A stretch of DNA of 64,000 nt from Dokdonella_A soli (GTDB lineage: Bacteria; Pseudomonadota; Gammaproteobacteria; Xanthomonadales; Rhodanobacteraceae). The notes under the pieces are model-generated. The model did not search any database and was not told where the DNA came from. It was given only the letters and a program-made list of their open reading frames with translations. The first letter of the stretch is position 1. Each line of letters opens with the position of its first letter. The position numbers were made by a program, and so were the translations under genes. Location of the stretch: contig NZ_BAAAEU010000006.1 in NCBI RefSeq assembly GCF_039523175.1, forward strand, positions 536,964-600,963, in the 5' to 3' direction. Shown here piece by piece: positions 27,708 to 36,891 of this stretch.

Positions 27708-28892
27708 CTATGGTGTCTTGTTCGGATCGTGCAGGAAGTCGCCGAGGTGGACCGGCTTCACCTCGTCCATGACCAGGCCGTAGCTGACGCGCTGGAACGT
27801 GCGGAAGACCATCACATGACCGATGAATTCCGGCGGCAGCGTGACCCTGGCATCGCGAGGATGGAAGAACTTGCGCACGCTGCCCTCGGTGTAGTCGGTG
27901 CGGTCGACGACTTCCTCGCCCGGATGATAGATGCTGAACGTGGTGCCGTTGTCGACGCCGTCCTCGGCGCCGCGCGACAACGCGACAACCTGGCGCGGCC
28001 CGATCGCGTTGAGCGCGTCGGAGAACGCGATCACGCGCATGTTGTCGGGCGCCTTGGCCGGCGAATGCGGTACGTACTGGTCGTCGTAGGGCTTGTCGTC
28101 GATCGGCAGTACGTAGTCGCCGGGACGCACCTCGAAATCGGAATAGGTGACGAGAGCAGAGCTGACGTCGGCGCTGCGGGTCACCTCGGCGACGCCGAAG
28201 TCGAGCATCTCGTAGCCGCGGAAGCGCACGCTGCCGTGCAGCGTGAACTCGTTCGGGCCGTGCCGCCACAGCATCGCCGGGCGGCCATCGCGCGCATCCG
28301 GTTTGTCATAAGGGCCGCCGCTGGTGCCTTGGCGGTAGACCTCGCGCGGCGCGTTGTCGTCGGTCGGCGGCATGTCGTAGTAGCGGCCCATCGGACGCAC
28401 CAGCGCGAGCTTCTGGCCCGGCTGCGCGCTCAGGCCGCGCACATAGACCAGCTGACCGGCGGTGCCACGCAGCTGGTTCTCCTCGATGCCGACCACGTGC
28501 GGCGCGTTCTTGTATTCCTCCTCGCTGACGATGCGCGTGTTCTTCAGCCACTGCTTCAGCGCCGACAGCGGGATCGGCGGGATCGCCGCGCCGAGCTCCG
28601 TCGAGCGCGCGTGCGGTCCGATCGAGCCGCTGCCGTGACCGACATGGTTGCCGGACAGCACGAGCTCGTCGCCCGGATAGATCAGGTGCGGATTCTTGAC
28701 CTGCGGGTTGTCCTGCCAGATTTCCGGCCAGGCCCACGGCTTCTTCAGGAAGCGCGCCGAGATGTCCCAGAGCGTGTCGCCCTTCTTGACGGTGTAGCGG
28801 TCCGGGTGGTTTTCCGCCCATTCGACGGTCGCGGCATACACCGTCAGGGTGAAGAGCAGCCCGGCGCAGACCGAAAGCAGTTTTTTAAGCAT
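27708..28892 (-). CDS. Exported LysM peptidoglycan-binding protein
   Basis: The 394-residue protein starts MLKKLLSVCAGLLFTLTVYA (signal peptide) and has one LysM domain at about residues 33-80: RYTVKKGDTLWDISARFLKK, PWAWPEIW and NPHLIYPGDELVL. The remaining 300 residues are conserved in the group next to dprA (for example LRGTAGQLVYVRGL and VVALSRGAEDGVDNGTTFSI) but carry no assigned catalytic motif. It likely binds the wall in the periplasm. The start at 28892 is chosen for the signal peptide. Confidence 0.88.
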   Translation of the reverse strand: MLKKLLSVCAGLLFTLTVYAATVEWAENHPDRYTVKKGDTLWDISARFLKKPWAWPEIWQDNPQVKNPHLIYPGDELVLSGNHVGHGSGSIGPHARSTELGAAIPPIPLSALKQWLKNTRIVSEEEYKNAPHVVGIEENQLRGTAGQLVYVRGLSAQPGQKLALVRPMGRYYDMPPTDDNAPREVYRQGTSGGPYDKPDARDGRPAMLWRHGPNEFTLHGSVRFRGYEMLDFGVAEVTRSADVSSALVTYSDFEVRPGDYVLPIDDKPYDDQYVPHSPAKAPDNMRVIAFSDALNAIGPRQVVALSRGAEDGVDNGTTFSIYHPGEEVVDRTDYTEGSVRKFFHPRDARVTLPPEFIGHVMVFRTFQRVSYGLVMDEVKPVHLGDFLHDPNKTP

Positions 28893-29272
28893 GACTGCCA
28901 ATCCCCTCATCCCCAACGGTTTTCCCGAGTGTAATGCAAAAGTTAATGCGTAGAAAACGAACTGCGTCGCACCGTCCGACAGTCGTCGGGGCTGCCGAGG
29001 CGCAGGATCCCCGGGTAGCCGCGTGGGCTGAGCGGGCGGCTGCAGGCGGCCTGCCACGTGGGGTTTGTGCCGAGCGACGAAGGCCTGGACCCCGCGAAAA
29101 CGTGACGCACGGGGCACTATGACGATGGAGTTCCCGCTCGTCGGCATGACCTGTCAAATGGAAGCCGCGCGTGTGCTGCATCGCGCCAGCGCTCGCCTCC
29201 CGCTAGAATGGCCGATCGTCCCGCACTTGGAACCGCGCAGCCGCACCCGCATTTCGGCCTCGTGGTGATCTC
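28893..29272. promoter_or_regulatory. Divergent intergenic region between lysM gene and def
   Basis: This 380-bp gap must hold both divergent promoters. On the minus strand a TACACT hexamer (28933-28928) with TTCTAC 16 bp upstream gives a weak sigma-70-like pair about 36 nt from the lysM start. I see no equally clear pair for def, and no repeat or RNA gene. The promoter call is tentative. Confidence 0.3.
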
Positions 29273-29776
29273 ATGGCCAAACTGAACATCCTCGAATTTC
29301 CCGACCCGCGCCTGCGCACCAAGGCGCAGCCGGTAACCGTGTTCGACGCCGCATTGAAGCAGTTCGTCGCCGACATGTTCGAGACCATGTACGCCGCACC
29401 CGGCGTCGGTCTCGCCGCGACCCAGGTCGACGTGCACAAGCAGCTGCTCGTCGCCGACATGTCCGAGAACAGCGACCAGCCACTGGTGCTGATCAACCCG
29501 CGCATCCTCGAGAAGGACGGCGTGCAGGTGTTCCAGGAAGGCTGCCTGTCGTTCCCGGGTATCTATGCGGACGTCGAGCGCGCGATGCATATCAAGGTTG
29601 CCGCGCAGGATGTCGACGGCAAGGAGTTCGTGCTCGACGTCGAGGGTCCGCTCGCAGTCTGCGTGCAGCACGAGATGGACCACCTTGTCGGCAAGCTCTT
29701 CGTCGATCACCTGTCGGCGCTCAAGCGCACGCTGCTGCTGAAGCGCCTCGAAAAGAAACGCCGCCAGAGCGCCTGA
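29273..29776 (+). CDS. def: Peptide deformylase
   Basis: Def removes the formyl group from the initiator Met of nascent proteins. The 167-residue protein has all three metal/catalytic motifs: GVGLAATQ (about residue 45), EGCLSFPG (about 90) and VQHEMDHLVGKLF (about 134). It heads the def-fmt-rsmB-DUF4390-ntrY run on the plus strand. Between def and fmt lies a REP hairpin. Confidence 0.97.
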   Translation: MAKLNILEFPDPRLRTKAQPVTVFDAALKQFVADMFETMYAAPGVGLAATQVDVHKQLLVADMSENSDQPLVLINPRILEKDGVQVFQEGCLSFPGIYADVERAMHIKVAAQDVDGKEFVLDVEGPLAVCVQHEMDHLVGKLFVDHLSALKRTLLLKRLEKKRRQSA

Positions 29777-29802
29777 CGCGCACCGTCACCCCGAGCGTTG
29801 CG

Positions 29803-29882
29803 TAGGAGCGGCTTCAGCCGCGATACTTTTCTTTTCCACGAGCGATTTACGGCAGGAGCATCGCGGCTGAAGCCGCTCCTGC
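29803..29882. repeat. REP-type inverted repeat, copy A2
   Basis: Arms TAGGAGCGGCTTCAGCCGCG (29803) and CGCGGCTGAAGCCGCTCCTG (about 29862) match copy A1 at 9091-9152 almost base for base, with a longer spacer. It lies in the 185-bp gap between def and fmt. Confidence 0.85.
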
Positions 29883-29961
29883 AGGGCGCGGTGGATCGTC
29901 CATCAGGGTTTCCGCCTACACTGCGTGCCCGAAACGCGCCGATCGTCCGACCCGGATCACC

Positions 29962-30903
29962 ATGACCCCACCGCTGCGCCTGGTCTTCGCCGGCACGCCC
30001 GACTTCGCCGTACCCTCGCTGCGGGCCTGCTTCGCCAGCGGCGCCGACGTCGTAGCGGTCTACACGCAGCCGGACCGGCCGGCCGGGCGCGGCCGCAAGC
30101 TGGCTGCGAGTCCGGTCAAGGAAGCCGCACTCGTGGCCGGCGTGCCGGTCGAACAACCCGAAAGCCTGCGTGACCCGGCCGCGCGCGAACGGCTGCGCGC
30201 ACATGCGCCGGACCTGATGATCGTGGTCGCCTATGGCCTGATTCTGCCCAAATCTGTGCTCGCGATCCCGCGCCTCGGTTGCTGGAATGTGCACGCCTCC
30301 CTGCTGCCGCGCTGGCGTGGCGCCGCGCCGATCCAGCGCGCGATCCTCGCCGGCGACATCGAAACCGGGGTCGATCTGATGCAAATGGAAGCCGGCCTCG
30401 ACACCGGTCCGGTGCTGCTGGAACGGCGCACGCCGATCGCGCCCGACGACACCGGCGGCTGCCTGCACGACCGCCTCGCCGCACTCGGTGCCGAGACGCT
30501 CGCGAGCGGTCTCGCGCGCGTGCTGCGCGGCGAGACGCTGGTCGCGCAGCCGCAAGTGGTCGAAGGCGTCACCTACGCGCACAAGCTGGACAAGGCCGAA
30601 GCGAAACTCGACTGGAACGCGCCGGCTGCCGCGCTCGCGCGCAAGGTGCGCGCGTTCAATCCGTGGCCGGTCGCGGAGGCGGTGATCCACGGTGAACGTG
30701 TGCGCATCTGGTCCGCCGAGGCGATCACCAGCCGCGTCGATGCGGCGCCGGGCAGTCTGGTCGCAACGCACCGTGACGCGATCGATGTCGCGACCGGCGA
30801 AGGCCTGCTGCGCATCCATGAATTGCAACGTGAGGGTGGTCGGCGCATGCCGGTACGCGACTGGCTCAATGCACGCCGCGATGCGGGAGCGCGCGGTGGC
30901 TAG
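29962..30903 (+). CDS. fmt: Methionyl-tRNA formyltransferase
   Basis: Fmt formylates Met-tRNAi using 10-formyl-THF. The 313-residue protein shows LRLVFAGTPDFAVPSLRAC, YGLILPKSVL, the catalytic-region SLLPRWRGAAPIQRAIL, TGVDLMQMEAGLDTGPVL and the C-terminal domain with VRAFNPWPVAEA. Length is normal. Its 3' end overlaps the rsmB start by 23 nt, implying translational coupling. Confidence 0.97.
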   Translation: MTPPLRLVFAGTPDFAVPSLRACFASGADVVAVYTQPDRPAGRGRKLAASPVKEAALVAGVPVEQPESLRDPAARERLRAHAPDLMIVVAYGLILPKSVLAIPRLGCWNVHASLLPRWRGAAPIQRAILAGDIETGVDLMQMEAGLDTGPVLLERRTPIAPDDTGGCLHDRLAALGAETLASGLARVLRGETLVAQPQVVEGVTYAHKLDKAEAKLDWNAPAAALARKVRAFNPWPVAEAVIHGERVRIWSAEAITSRVDAAPGSLVATHRDAIDVATGEGLLRIHELQREGGRRMPVRDWLNARRDAGARGG

Positions 30904-32260
30904 CGGTCCGCGCAAGCCGGCGCCGCGCCAGCGCGCGCCGAAGCCGCAAGTGCAGGCGCCCGGTGCGGCGCTGCGCGCCGAGGCCGCGCGCGCGCTGGCA
31001 CGCATCGCGTACGAGGGCGTTTCGCTGCGCCACGCGCTCGCCGACGCGAACCCGCGCATCGCCGACTCGCGCGACCGCGCGCTGCTCGCCGCCTCGTTGT
31101 TCGCCGCCTCGCGCTGGTGGCTGCGCCTCGACGCGGCGCTCGATGCGTTGACCGAGAAACCGCTGCCGGCCAGGGCGCGCGAAGTGCGCGCCCTGCTGGT
31201 CGTCGGCGTCGCCCAGCTCGCGGTGCTCGGCCTCGCCGACTATGCGGCGGTCGGATCGTGCGTCGATGCCGTGCGCTTGCTCGGCCACACACCGTACGCG
31301 GGCCTGGTCAATGCGGTGTTGCGTCGTTTTCTGCGCGAGCGTGCGATGCTCGATGCGCGGCTCGATCGCGAACCGGTCACTCACCATGCGCATCCACGCT
31401 GGCTGATCGACGCGATCCGCCGCGACTGGCCGCAACAAGCCGAAGCGATCCTCGAGGCGAACAACCACGAGGCGCCATTGACGCTGCGCGTGAACCGCCG
31501 CCGTTGCACTCGCGACGATCTGCTCGGCAAGCTGCGCGACGCTGCGGTCGACGCCAGCGCGCATGTAGAGCTGCCCGAGGCAATCGTGCTCGCCGCCAGC
31601 ACCGACGTGACGCGCCTGCCCGGCTACGCGGACGGGCTGTTCTCGGTGCAGGACGGCGCCGCGCAGCGCGTCGTCGACCTGCTCGACCTCGCCGCCGGCC
31701 AGCGCGTGCTTGACGCCTGCGCGGCGCCGGGCGGCAAGGCCGCGCATATCCTCGAGTGCGCGGAAGTGGAGCTGTTCGCGCTCGACAGCGATGCCGCGCG
31801 CCTGCCGCGCGTGCGCGAGAATCTTGCGCGACTCGGCCTCGCTGCGACGGTGGCTGTCGGCGACGCCGCCGAGCCGGCCGCATGGTGGGATGGCCGGCCG
31901 TTCCAGCGCATCCTCATCGACGCGCCGTGTTCGGCGACCGGGATCATCCGTCGCCAGCCCGATATCAAGCTGCATCGGCGCGGCGCCGACATTGCGCCGC
32001 TGGCGGTCACGCAGCAGAAACTGCTGCGTGCGCTGTGGCCGCTGCTCGCGCCAGGCGGACGGCTCGTCTATGCGACCTGTTCGCTGCTGCGCGCCGAGAA
32101 CGAGGCGGTGCTCGCCGAATTCCTCGCCGCTTGCGATGATGCGCGCGCGCTGCCGCCGCCGGAGCGCTTCGGTCATGCGGCCGGCGCCGGCCGCCAGAAC
32201 CTGCCGGGCGAGGGCGGCATGGATGGTTTCTACTATGCGGTGCTCGAGAAAATTCCCTAG
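30881..32260 (+). CDS. rsmB: 16S rRNA m5C967 methyltransferase RsmB
   Basis: The 459-residue protein has an N-terminal NusB-like domain (AARALARIAYEGVSLRHAL) and a SAM methyltransferase domain with DACAAPGGKAAHILE, IDAPCSATGIIRRQPDIK (substrate-releasing Cys) and YATCSLLRAENE (catalytic Cys). It methylates C967 of 16S rRNA. ATG 30881 is used; a GTG at 30896 is also possible. It overlaps fmt upstream and the DUF4390 lipoprotein gene downstream. Confidence 0.94.
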   Translation: MRERAVASGPRKPAPRQRAPKPQVQAPGAALRAEAARALARIAYEGVSLRHALADANPRIADSRDRALLAASLFAASRWWLRLDAALDALTEKPLPARAREVRALLVVGVAQLAVLGLADYAAVGSCVDAVRLLGHTPYAGLVNAVLRRFLRERAMLDARLDREPVTHHAHPRWLIDAIRRDWPQQAEAILEANNHEAPLTLRVNRRRCTRDDLLGKLRDAAVDASAHVELPEAIVLAASTDVTRLPGYADGLFSVQDGAAQRVVDLLDLAAGQRVLDACAAPGGKAAHILECAEVELFALDSDAARLPRVRENLARLGLAATVAVGDAAEPAAWWDGRPFQRILIDAPCSATGIIRRQPDIKLHRRGADIAPLAVTQQKLLRALWPLLAPGGRLVYATCSLLRAENEAVLAEFLAACDDARALPPPERFGHAAGAGRQNLPGEGGMDGFYYAVLEKIP

Positions 32261-32786
32261 TCTGCTGCTCGCCATGCTGCTGCTCGCTGGCTGCGGCAGC
32301 GTGCTGCAGCAGGCGCCGGGCAGCCTCGCCGTGCGCAACGCGCATCTCGCCCGCACTGGCGGCGCCGCGATCCTCGACCTCGGCCTCGACTGTCGCCTCA
32401 GCGGCCCGATGCAGGACGCGCTCGATCACGGTATTCCGATCACCTTGCGCATCGACCTGCGTGCCGGTCACTGGCCGCGTGCACTGACCGCGACGCAGCG
32501 CGTCGAACTGCGCTATTTCCCGCTGTCGCGCCGCTACCAGCTGCGCGAGCTCGATGCCGACGACGTGCGCAGTTTCTCGACGCCGGCGTATCTCGTCGCT
32601 GCGCTCGGAGCGCTGCGCCTGAACCTGCCGGCGGCGTTCCTGGCGCTACCGCCGGCGACACCGCTGCGCGTGTCCGCCGAAATTGATCCCGGCGCACTGC
32701 CGGGTGCGCTGCGCCTGCCGGCGCTATTCGAGCCGGCCTGGCGGCTGTCTGCCACGGACTACGCGTGGACGCTCGCGGCGCGCTGA
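32235..32786 (+). CDS. DUF4390 lipoprotein
   Basis: From ATG 32235 the 183-residue protein begins MRCSRKFPSLLLAMLLLAGC, a lipoprotein signal with LLAG-C lipobox. The body matches the DUF4390 family, which is encoded between rsmB and ntrY in many beta/gammaproteobacteria (ALDHGIPITLRIDL and RYFPLSRRYQL are typical). Function unknown. It overlaps rsmB by 26 nt and ntrY by 22 nt, so the run is one transcription unit. Confidence 0.82.
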   Translation: MRCSRKFPSLLLAMLLLAGCGSVLQQAPGSLAVRNAHLARTGGAAILDLGLDCRLSGPMQDALDHGIPITLRIDLRAGHWPRALTATQRVELRYFPLSRRYQLRELDADDVRSFSTPAYLVAALGALRLNLPAAFLALPPATPLRVSAEIDPGALPGALRLPALFEPAWRLSATDYAWTLAAR

Positions 32787-34948
32787 ATTTCTTCTTCCGG
32801 CGCGCGCTGCCGGCACTCGCCGTCGCGGCGCTGCTGGTCGCGTCGCTGAAACTGGCCGAGGACGCGGCCGGCGACACCGGCCGCTTCGCCGCGCATTACC
32901 GCTGGGTGCTCGGTGCGGCCGTGGTCGCACTGGCGGTGCTCGCCATCGCGATCGGCCAGCGCCTGTGGCGGCTGCGCGCGGACCTGATCCGCGAGACGCC
33001 CGGCGCGCGCCTCAACCGGCGCCTGCTGCGCGTGCTGATCGTGCTGGCGGTGCCGCCGATCGTGGTCGTCTACGGTTTCGCGCTGCGCTTCCTCGATGCG
33101 ACCGTGGACAACTGGTTCAACGTGCGCCTGGAGCAGGCGCTCGATGATGCGCTCGAACTCGGCCGCATCGTCGTCGACGAGCATCTGCGCAGCGCCGAGA
33201 CCGCAAGCGAGGGCCTTGCGAAACGCCTCGCGATCGATCCGCAGGGATCCGCGCAGGCCGCACTCGACGAGGCGATCGATCCGCTCGGCGCGATCCAGCT
33301 GACCGTGTTCGGCGACGACGGCCGCGTGCTCGCGACCGCGAGTTCGGATCCGCGCTATCTCAATCCGCCGCTGCCGGACAGCGCGCTGCTGATGCGCGTG
33401 CAAAGCGATCGCCGCTATGCCGCCGCCGAGCCGCTCGGCGATGCGCTGGCCCTGCGCGTCGCGCTGCCGATCGAGGCCAGCGGCGGCGAGCCCGGCCGCC
33501 TGTTGCAGGGCCTGTTTCCGCTGCCGGCGCGGCTGCAACCGCTGACCCGCGGCATCGAGAGCGCGAGCTTCGATTTCCAGCGCCTGAAGTTCCTGCGTGG
33601 TTCGCTGAAGCTGACCTTCGCGCTGATCCTGACCTTCGTGCTGCTGCTGTCGGTGCTGGTTGTCGTGCTCGCCGCGTTCGGCGTCGCACGGCGGCTGGTT
33701 GCGCCGATCGGGCGGCTCGCCGCGGCGACGCGCGCGGTCGGCGCCGGCCGCTACGACACGCCGCTGCCGGCCGCGAGCAACGACGAGCTCGGCTTCCTCG
33801 TGCATTCGTTCGCGCAGATGACGCGCGAGCTCGAATTCGCCGGCGCGCGCGCGCAGAAGAGCGCGCGCGAGACCGAACAGCAGCGCGCCTGGCTGGAGGC
33901 GGTGCTGGAGCGCCTGTCCGCCGGTGTGCTCGGCTTCGATCGCGACGGCCATCTGCGCGTCGCCAACCGGGCCGCCGAGGCGATCCTCAGCGTGAACCTG
34001 TCGCGTCATCTCGGACGCAATCTCGCCGAGGTCCGCGGCGAGCGTGCCGATCTCGCCGCGTTCGTCGATCCGCTCGCGCGGCATCTGCGCGAGAGTCCGC
34101 GCGAGTGGCGCGAGGAAGTCGTGATAGACACCGCCGAGGGCCGGCGCATGCTGATGTTGCGCGGCACCGCGCTGCCGGACCATGCCGGCTACGTCGCGGT
34201 ATTCGACGACCTGACCGTGCTCAACCGCGCGCAGCGCGACGCGGCCTGGGGCGAGGTCGCGCGGCGTCTCGCGCACGAGGTCAAAAATCCGCTGACGCCG
34301 ATCCAGCTGGCCGCCGAACGCCTGCGCCGGCGCTTCCTCGGTCGTCTGTCGCCGGAGGAGGGCGAGCTGATCGACCGCGCCACGCACACGATCGTGACCC
34401 AGGTCGAGGCGTTGAAGACGATGGTCAATGCGTTCGGCGACTACGCGCGGCCGCCACAGCTGGCGACGCGGCCGATCGCGCTGCATGCGCTGCTCGGCGA
34501 GGTGCTCGATCTCTACGAGAACGACCAGCGCATCAGCCTGACCCGGCAGCTCGCCGACGGCGAGCCGCGGGTGCGCGTCGATGCGGTGCGCCTGCGCCAG
34601 GCGCTGCACAACCTGCTCAAGAACGCGCTCGAGGCGATTGGCGAGACGCGCAAGCCGCAGATCCAGGTCACGACGCGGATCGTGCGTGACGACGAGCAGG
34701 ACTGGGTCGAGCTGTCGGTGGCCGACAACGGCCCCGGCCTGCCGGCGGATTTCGGTGAACGCTGGTTCGAGCCGTACACGAGCAGCAAGTCACGTGGCAC
34801 CGGACTCGGCCTCGCCGTGGTCAAGAAGATCGTCGAGGAGCACGGCGGAAGCGTACGCGCAGGCAATCACGCTCATGGCGGGGCGGAGTTCACGTTGCGG
34901 CTGCCGCTGGAAAACGTCGCCGCGCAGGGCAACCCGGCGCCGGCCTGA
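32765..34948 (+). CDS. ntrY: NtrY-family sensor histidine kinase
   Basis: The 727-residue kinase starts with GTG 32765. Membrane helices lie near residues 10-30, 45-65 and 85-105, then a periplasmic region and another helix near 285-305. A HAMP segment (ARRLVAPIGRLAAATRAVGAG), a PAS-like region and HisKA follow, with phospho-acceptor His in RRLAHEVKNPLTPIQLAAER near residue 502. HATPase motifs are NLLKNALEAIG, ADNGPGLPADFGERWFEPYT and GTGLGLAVVKKIVEEHGG. This is the NtrY architecture (envelope or nitrogen signal sensing). Its usual partner gene ntrX is 2.9 kb downstream, separated by a glycosyltransferase operon on the other strand. Confidence 0.9.
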   Translation: MDARGALNFFFRRALPALAVAALLVASLKLAEDAAGDTGRFAAHYRWVLGAAVVALAVLAIAIGQRLWRLRADLIRETPGARLNRRLLRVLIVLAVPPIVVVYGFALRFLDATVDNWFNVRLEQALDDALELGRIVVDEHLRSAETASEGLAKRLAIDPQGSAQAALDEAIDPLGAIQLTVFGDDGRVLATASSDPRYLNPPLPDSALLMRVQSDRRYAAAEPLGDALALRVALPIEASGGEPGRLLQGLFPLPARLQPLTRGIESASFDFQRLKFLRGSLKLTFALILTFVLLLSVLVVVLAAFGVARRLVAPIGRLAAATRAVGAGRYDTPLPAASNDELGFLVHSFAQMTRELEFAGARAQKSARETEQQRAWLEAVLERLSAGVLGFDRDGHLRVANRAAEAILSVNLSRHLGRNLAEVRGERADLAAFVDPLARHLRESPREWREEVVIDTAEGRRMLMLRGTALPDHAGYVAVFDDLTVLNRAQRDAAWGEVARRLAHEVKNPLTPIQLAAERLRRRFLGRLSPEEGELIDRATHTIVTQVEALKTMVNAFGDYARPPQLATRPIALHALLGEVLDLYENDQRISLTRQLADGEPRVRVDAVRLRQALHNLLKNALEAIGETRKPQIQVTTRIVRDDEQDWVELSVADNGPGLPADFGERWFEPYTSSKSRGTGLGLAVVKKIVEEHGGSVRAGNHAHGGAEFTLRLPLENVAAQGNPAPA

Positions 34949-34993
34949 CCGCTGTCGCGAATGATGGAGCCATCCGAATCGGACGTGCGCGAT

Positions 34994-35989
34994 TCAGGAA
35001 TCGGCAAGATGGCCGACCGCGGCGACCAGCCGGTTGCGGAACTCGCGATCGTTGCGCTCATACCAGGCACGCGCGTTGTCGCTCAGTGCGCGACGCTCGT
35101 CTTCGCTGAGCGCGAGCATGCGCTCGACGCCGGCCTCCAGCCCTTCGGCATCCACGAAATACGTCGTCGCGAGCCGCTGCACGCCGGTGCGCGCGTAGGG
35201 AACGAGAATGCCGCGGTCCGCGGCCACCATCTCGTTCATCGGCGGCGCCTGCGTGGTCAGCACGATCGCGCCCACGCTCATGCCCTCGACGAGGTAATGG
35301 CCAAAGCCCTCCGTCTCCGATGGGCAGAGATGGAAAAGATGGCGGTTCTGCAGGATGCGCAATTGCTCGTCGTCGAGATACTCGGTGACGAAACGCAGGT
35401 TCGGAGCGGTGATCGCCTCGCGCTGCATGCGCGCGCGCCGCACGATGGTCAGCGTCGGCCACGACGGCTTGCGCAGCCAGAGATCGATCAGTGCCTGGGT
35501 GCCCTTGTTGCCGCTGCGGCCGGCGAGATGGAAGAAGGTCGGTTCGCGCTTCACCTCGCTGCGCAGGCGGTCCGCGCTGGTGAAGCCGATGAATTCCGTG
35601 CGGGACGTCCTGGCCGCGAAGATCGGCACCGCATGCTGCGTCTTGACCAGGACGCGATCGAGCGCTTCAAGTTGCGATTCCCATGCCGGCTGGAACCACT
35701 CGGGATTGGGTACGAGCGCGTTGCGCCGCGCCAGCGGCAGGAAATTCGCCAGCAGCCGCTCCATCATCAGGTTGACGTCGAAGCGGCCATGCGCGGGACC
35801 TTCGCGCCAACCCTGCAACGCCAGCCGCGTGCGCAGCTGCAGATAGCGCACGTGGCGCGCCACGCCGCCCTGCCCGATCGTGCTGACGGTGACCGCAAAC
35901 CCGGCCTCCGCGAGCGTCTGCGCGACCAGTTCGAGGTCGCGCGCGAGCCCGGCGTGGCGGTCCGGCGCGATCAGGTGGACGCCGCTCAT
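34994..35989 (-). CDS. GT4-like glycosyltransferase
   Basis: The 331-residue protein has a GT-B fold pattern: N-terminal AEAGFAVTVSTIGQGGVARHV and a C-terminal donor-binding part with LFHLCPSETEGFGHYLVEGMSVGAIVLTTQAPPMNEMVAADRGILV, where the ExxGxxxxE-like block is typical of family GT4. It is the last gene of a three-gene leftward operon; its start overlaps the stop of the upstream gene by ATGA. Substrate not predictable; lipopolysaccharide or surface glycan synthesis is likely. Confidence 0.8.
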   Translation of the reverse strand: MSGVHLIAPDRHAGLARDLELVAQTLAEAGFAVTVSTIGQGGVARHVRYLQLRTRLALQGWREGPAHGRFDVNLMMERLLANFLPLARRNALVPNPEWFQPAWESQLEALDRVLVKTQHAVPIFAARTSRTEFIGFTSADRLRSEVKREPTFFHLAGRSGNKGTQALIDLWLRKPSWPTLTIVRRARMQREAITAPNLRFVTEYLDDEQLRILQNRHLFHLCPSETEGFGHYLVEGMSVGAIVLTTQAPPMNEMVAADRGILVPYARTGVQRLATTYFVDAEGLEAGVERMLALSEDERRALSDNARAWYERNDREFRNRLVAAVGHLADS

Positions 35990-36891
35990 GCCGGGTTCCG
36001 GATCTCGCGCACATCGGCCGGCGGTTCGGCGAACTCGGCCAGATAACGATCGATGCCGAGATCGCAGCGGACCGTCCGGTTGTGCACGGTCTCGCGCAGG
36101 ATCCGGTTGTTCGGCAGAGTCGGGTCATCCGGATCGGCCGGTGCCCGCGAACCGTGCTCGAGATGGATAGCGAGCCCGGCGAACTTGAGCTGGCTGTGCC
36201 GAAGCCCGGCGTTGCGCGCGCGTGCCGCGAGCTCGAGGTCTTCGGAGCCGTAGCCCTCCATGCGTTCGTCGAAGCCATTGATCGCGAGAAGGTCGCGCCG
36301 CCAGAAGCCCATGTTGCAGCTCATGACGTGACCGCCGCGCCGGGAGCGGGCCATCAGCCGCGCGAGCAGCGGCGAGCGGAACGCGTAGTAGCGCTTGCCG
36401 TAGTGGAGCTTCTGGCGATCCGTGGCCGAAGGGCGGAACGTCGCGTCGATCCGCATGTCGAAGCGCGGCTTGCCACCATCGAGCAGGCGCCGGGTTTCGG
36501 CTTCGGTGGCGCGCAGGCGGGTGCCCTGGAAGAACTTTCCCGGCGCGGCGAGCAGCAGGTGATCGGCGACGAAGTGCTTGTGCAGCAGCATGTCGCCGTC
36601 GATCAGGATGATGTAGTCGCCGCGCGCGGCGGCGATCGCGCGATTGCGCGCGCGTGCGGCGCGAAAGCCCAGGTCTTCCTGCCAGAGGTGCACGAGTCGG
36701 CACGGGAAGTGCTGCGCGATTCGCGCAATCAGCAGCCGCGTTTCGTCGCGCGAGCCATCGTCGGTGACGATCACCTCGTCGGGGAGACGCGACTGCCGTG
36801 CGACGCTGTGCAGCACCAGCTCGAGTGCCTGCGGCCAGTTGTAGGTGATGATGACGAGACTCGTGCGCATGCGGTCGGGATCCCTGCTCAA
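35986..36891 (-). CDS. Family 2 glycosyltransferase
   Basis: The 301-residue protein is a GT-A, family 2 enzyme: SLVIITYNWPQALELVLHSV, VIVTDDGSRDETR, ARARNRAIAAARGDYIILIDGDM (DxD-type) and a C-terminal galactosyltransferase-like segment CNMGFWRRDLLAINGFDERMEGYGSEDLELAAR. It resembles the chondroitin-synthase-like two-part GT2 group. It is in the middle of the operon, overlapping both neighbours by 4 nt. Confidence 0.88.
   Translation of the reverse strand: MSRDPDRMRTSLVIITYNWPQALELVLHSVARQSRLPDEVIVTDDGSRDETRLLIARIAQHFPCRLVHLWQEDLGFRAARARNRAIAAARGDYIILIDGDMLLHKHFVADHLLLAAPGKFFQGTRLRATEAETRRLLDGGKPRFDMRIDATFRPSATDRQKLHYGKRYYAFRSPLLARLMARSRRGGHVMSCNMGFWRRDLLAINGFDERMEGYGSEDLELAARARNAGLRHSQLKFAGLAIHLEHGSRAPADPDDPTLPNNRILRETVHNRTVRCDLGIDRYLAEFAEPPADVREIRNPA

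Noticed and set aside
27629..28269. N-terminal extension of DprA
   Set aside because: It is an antisense-type shadow of the LysM gene in another frame; DprA starts at ATG 27624.
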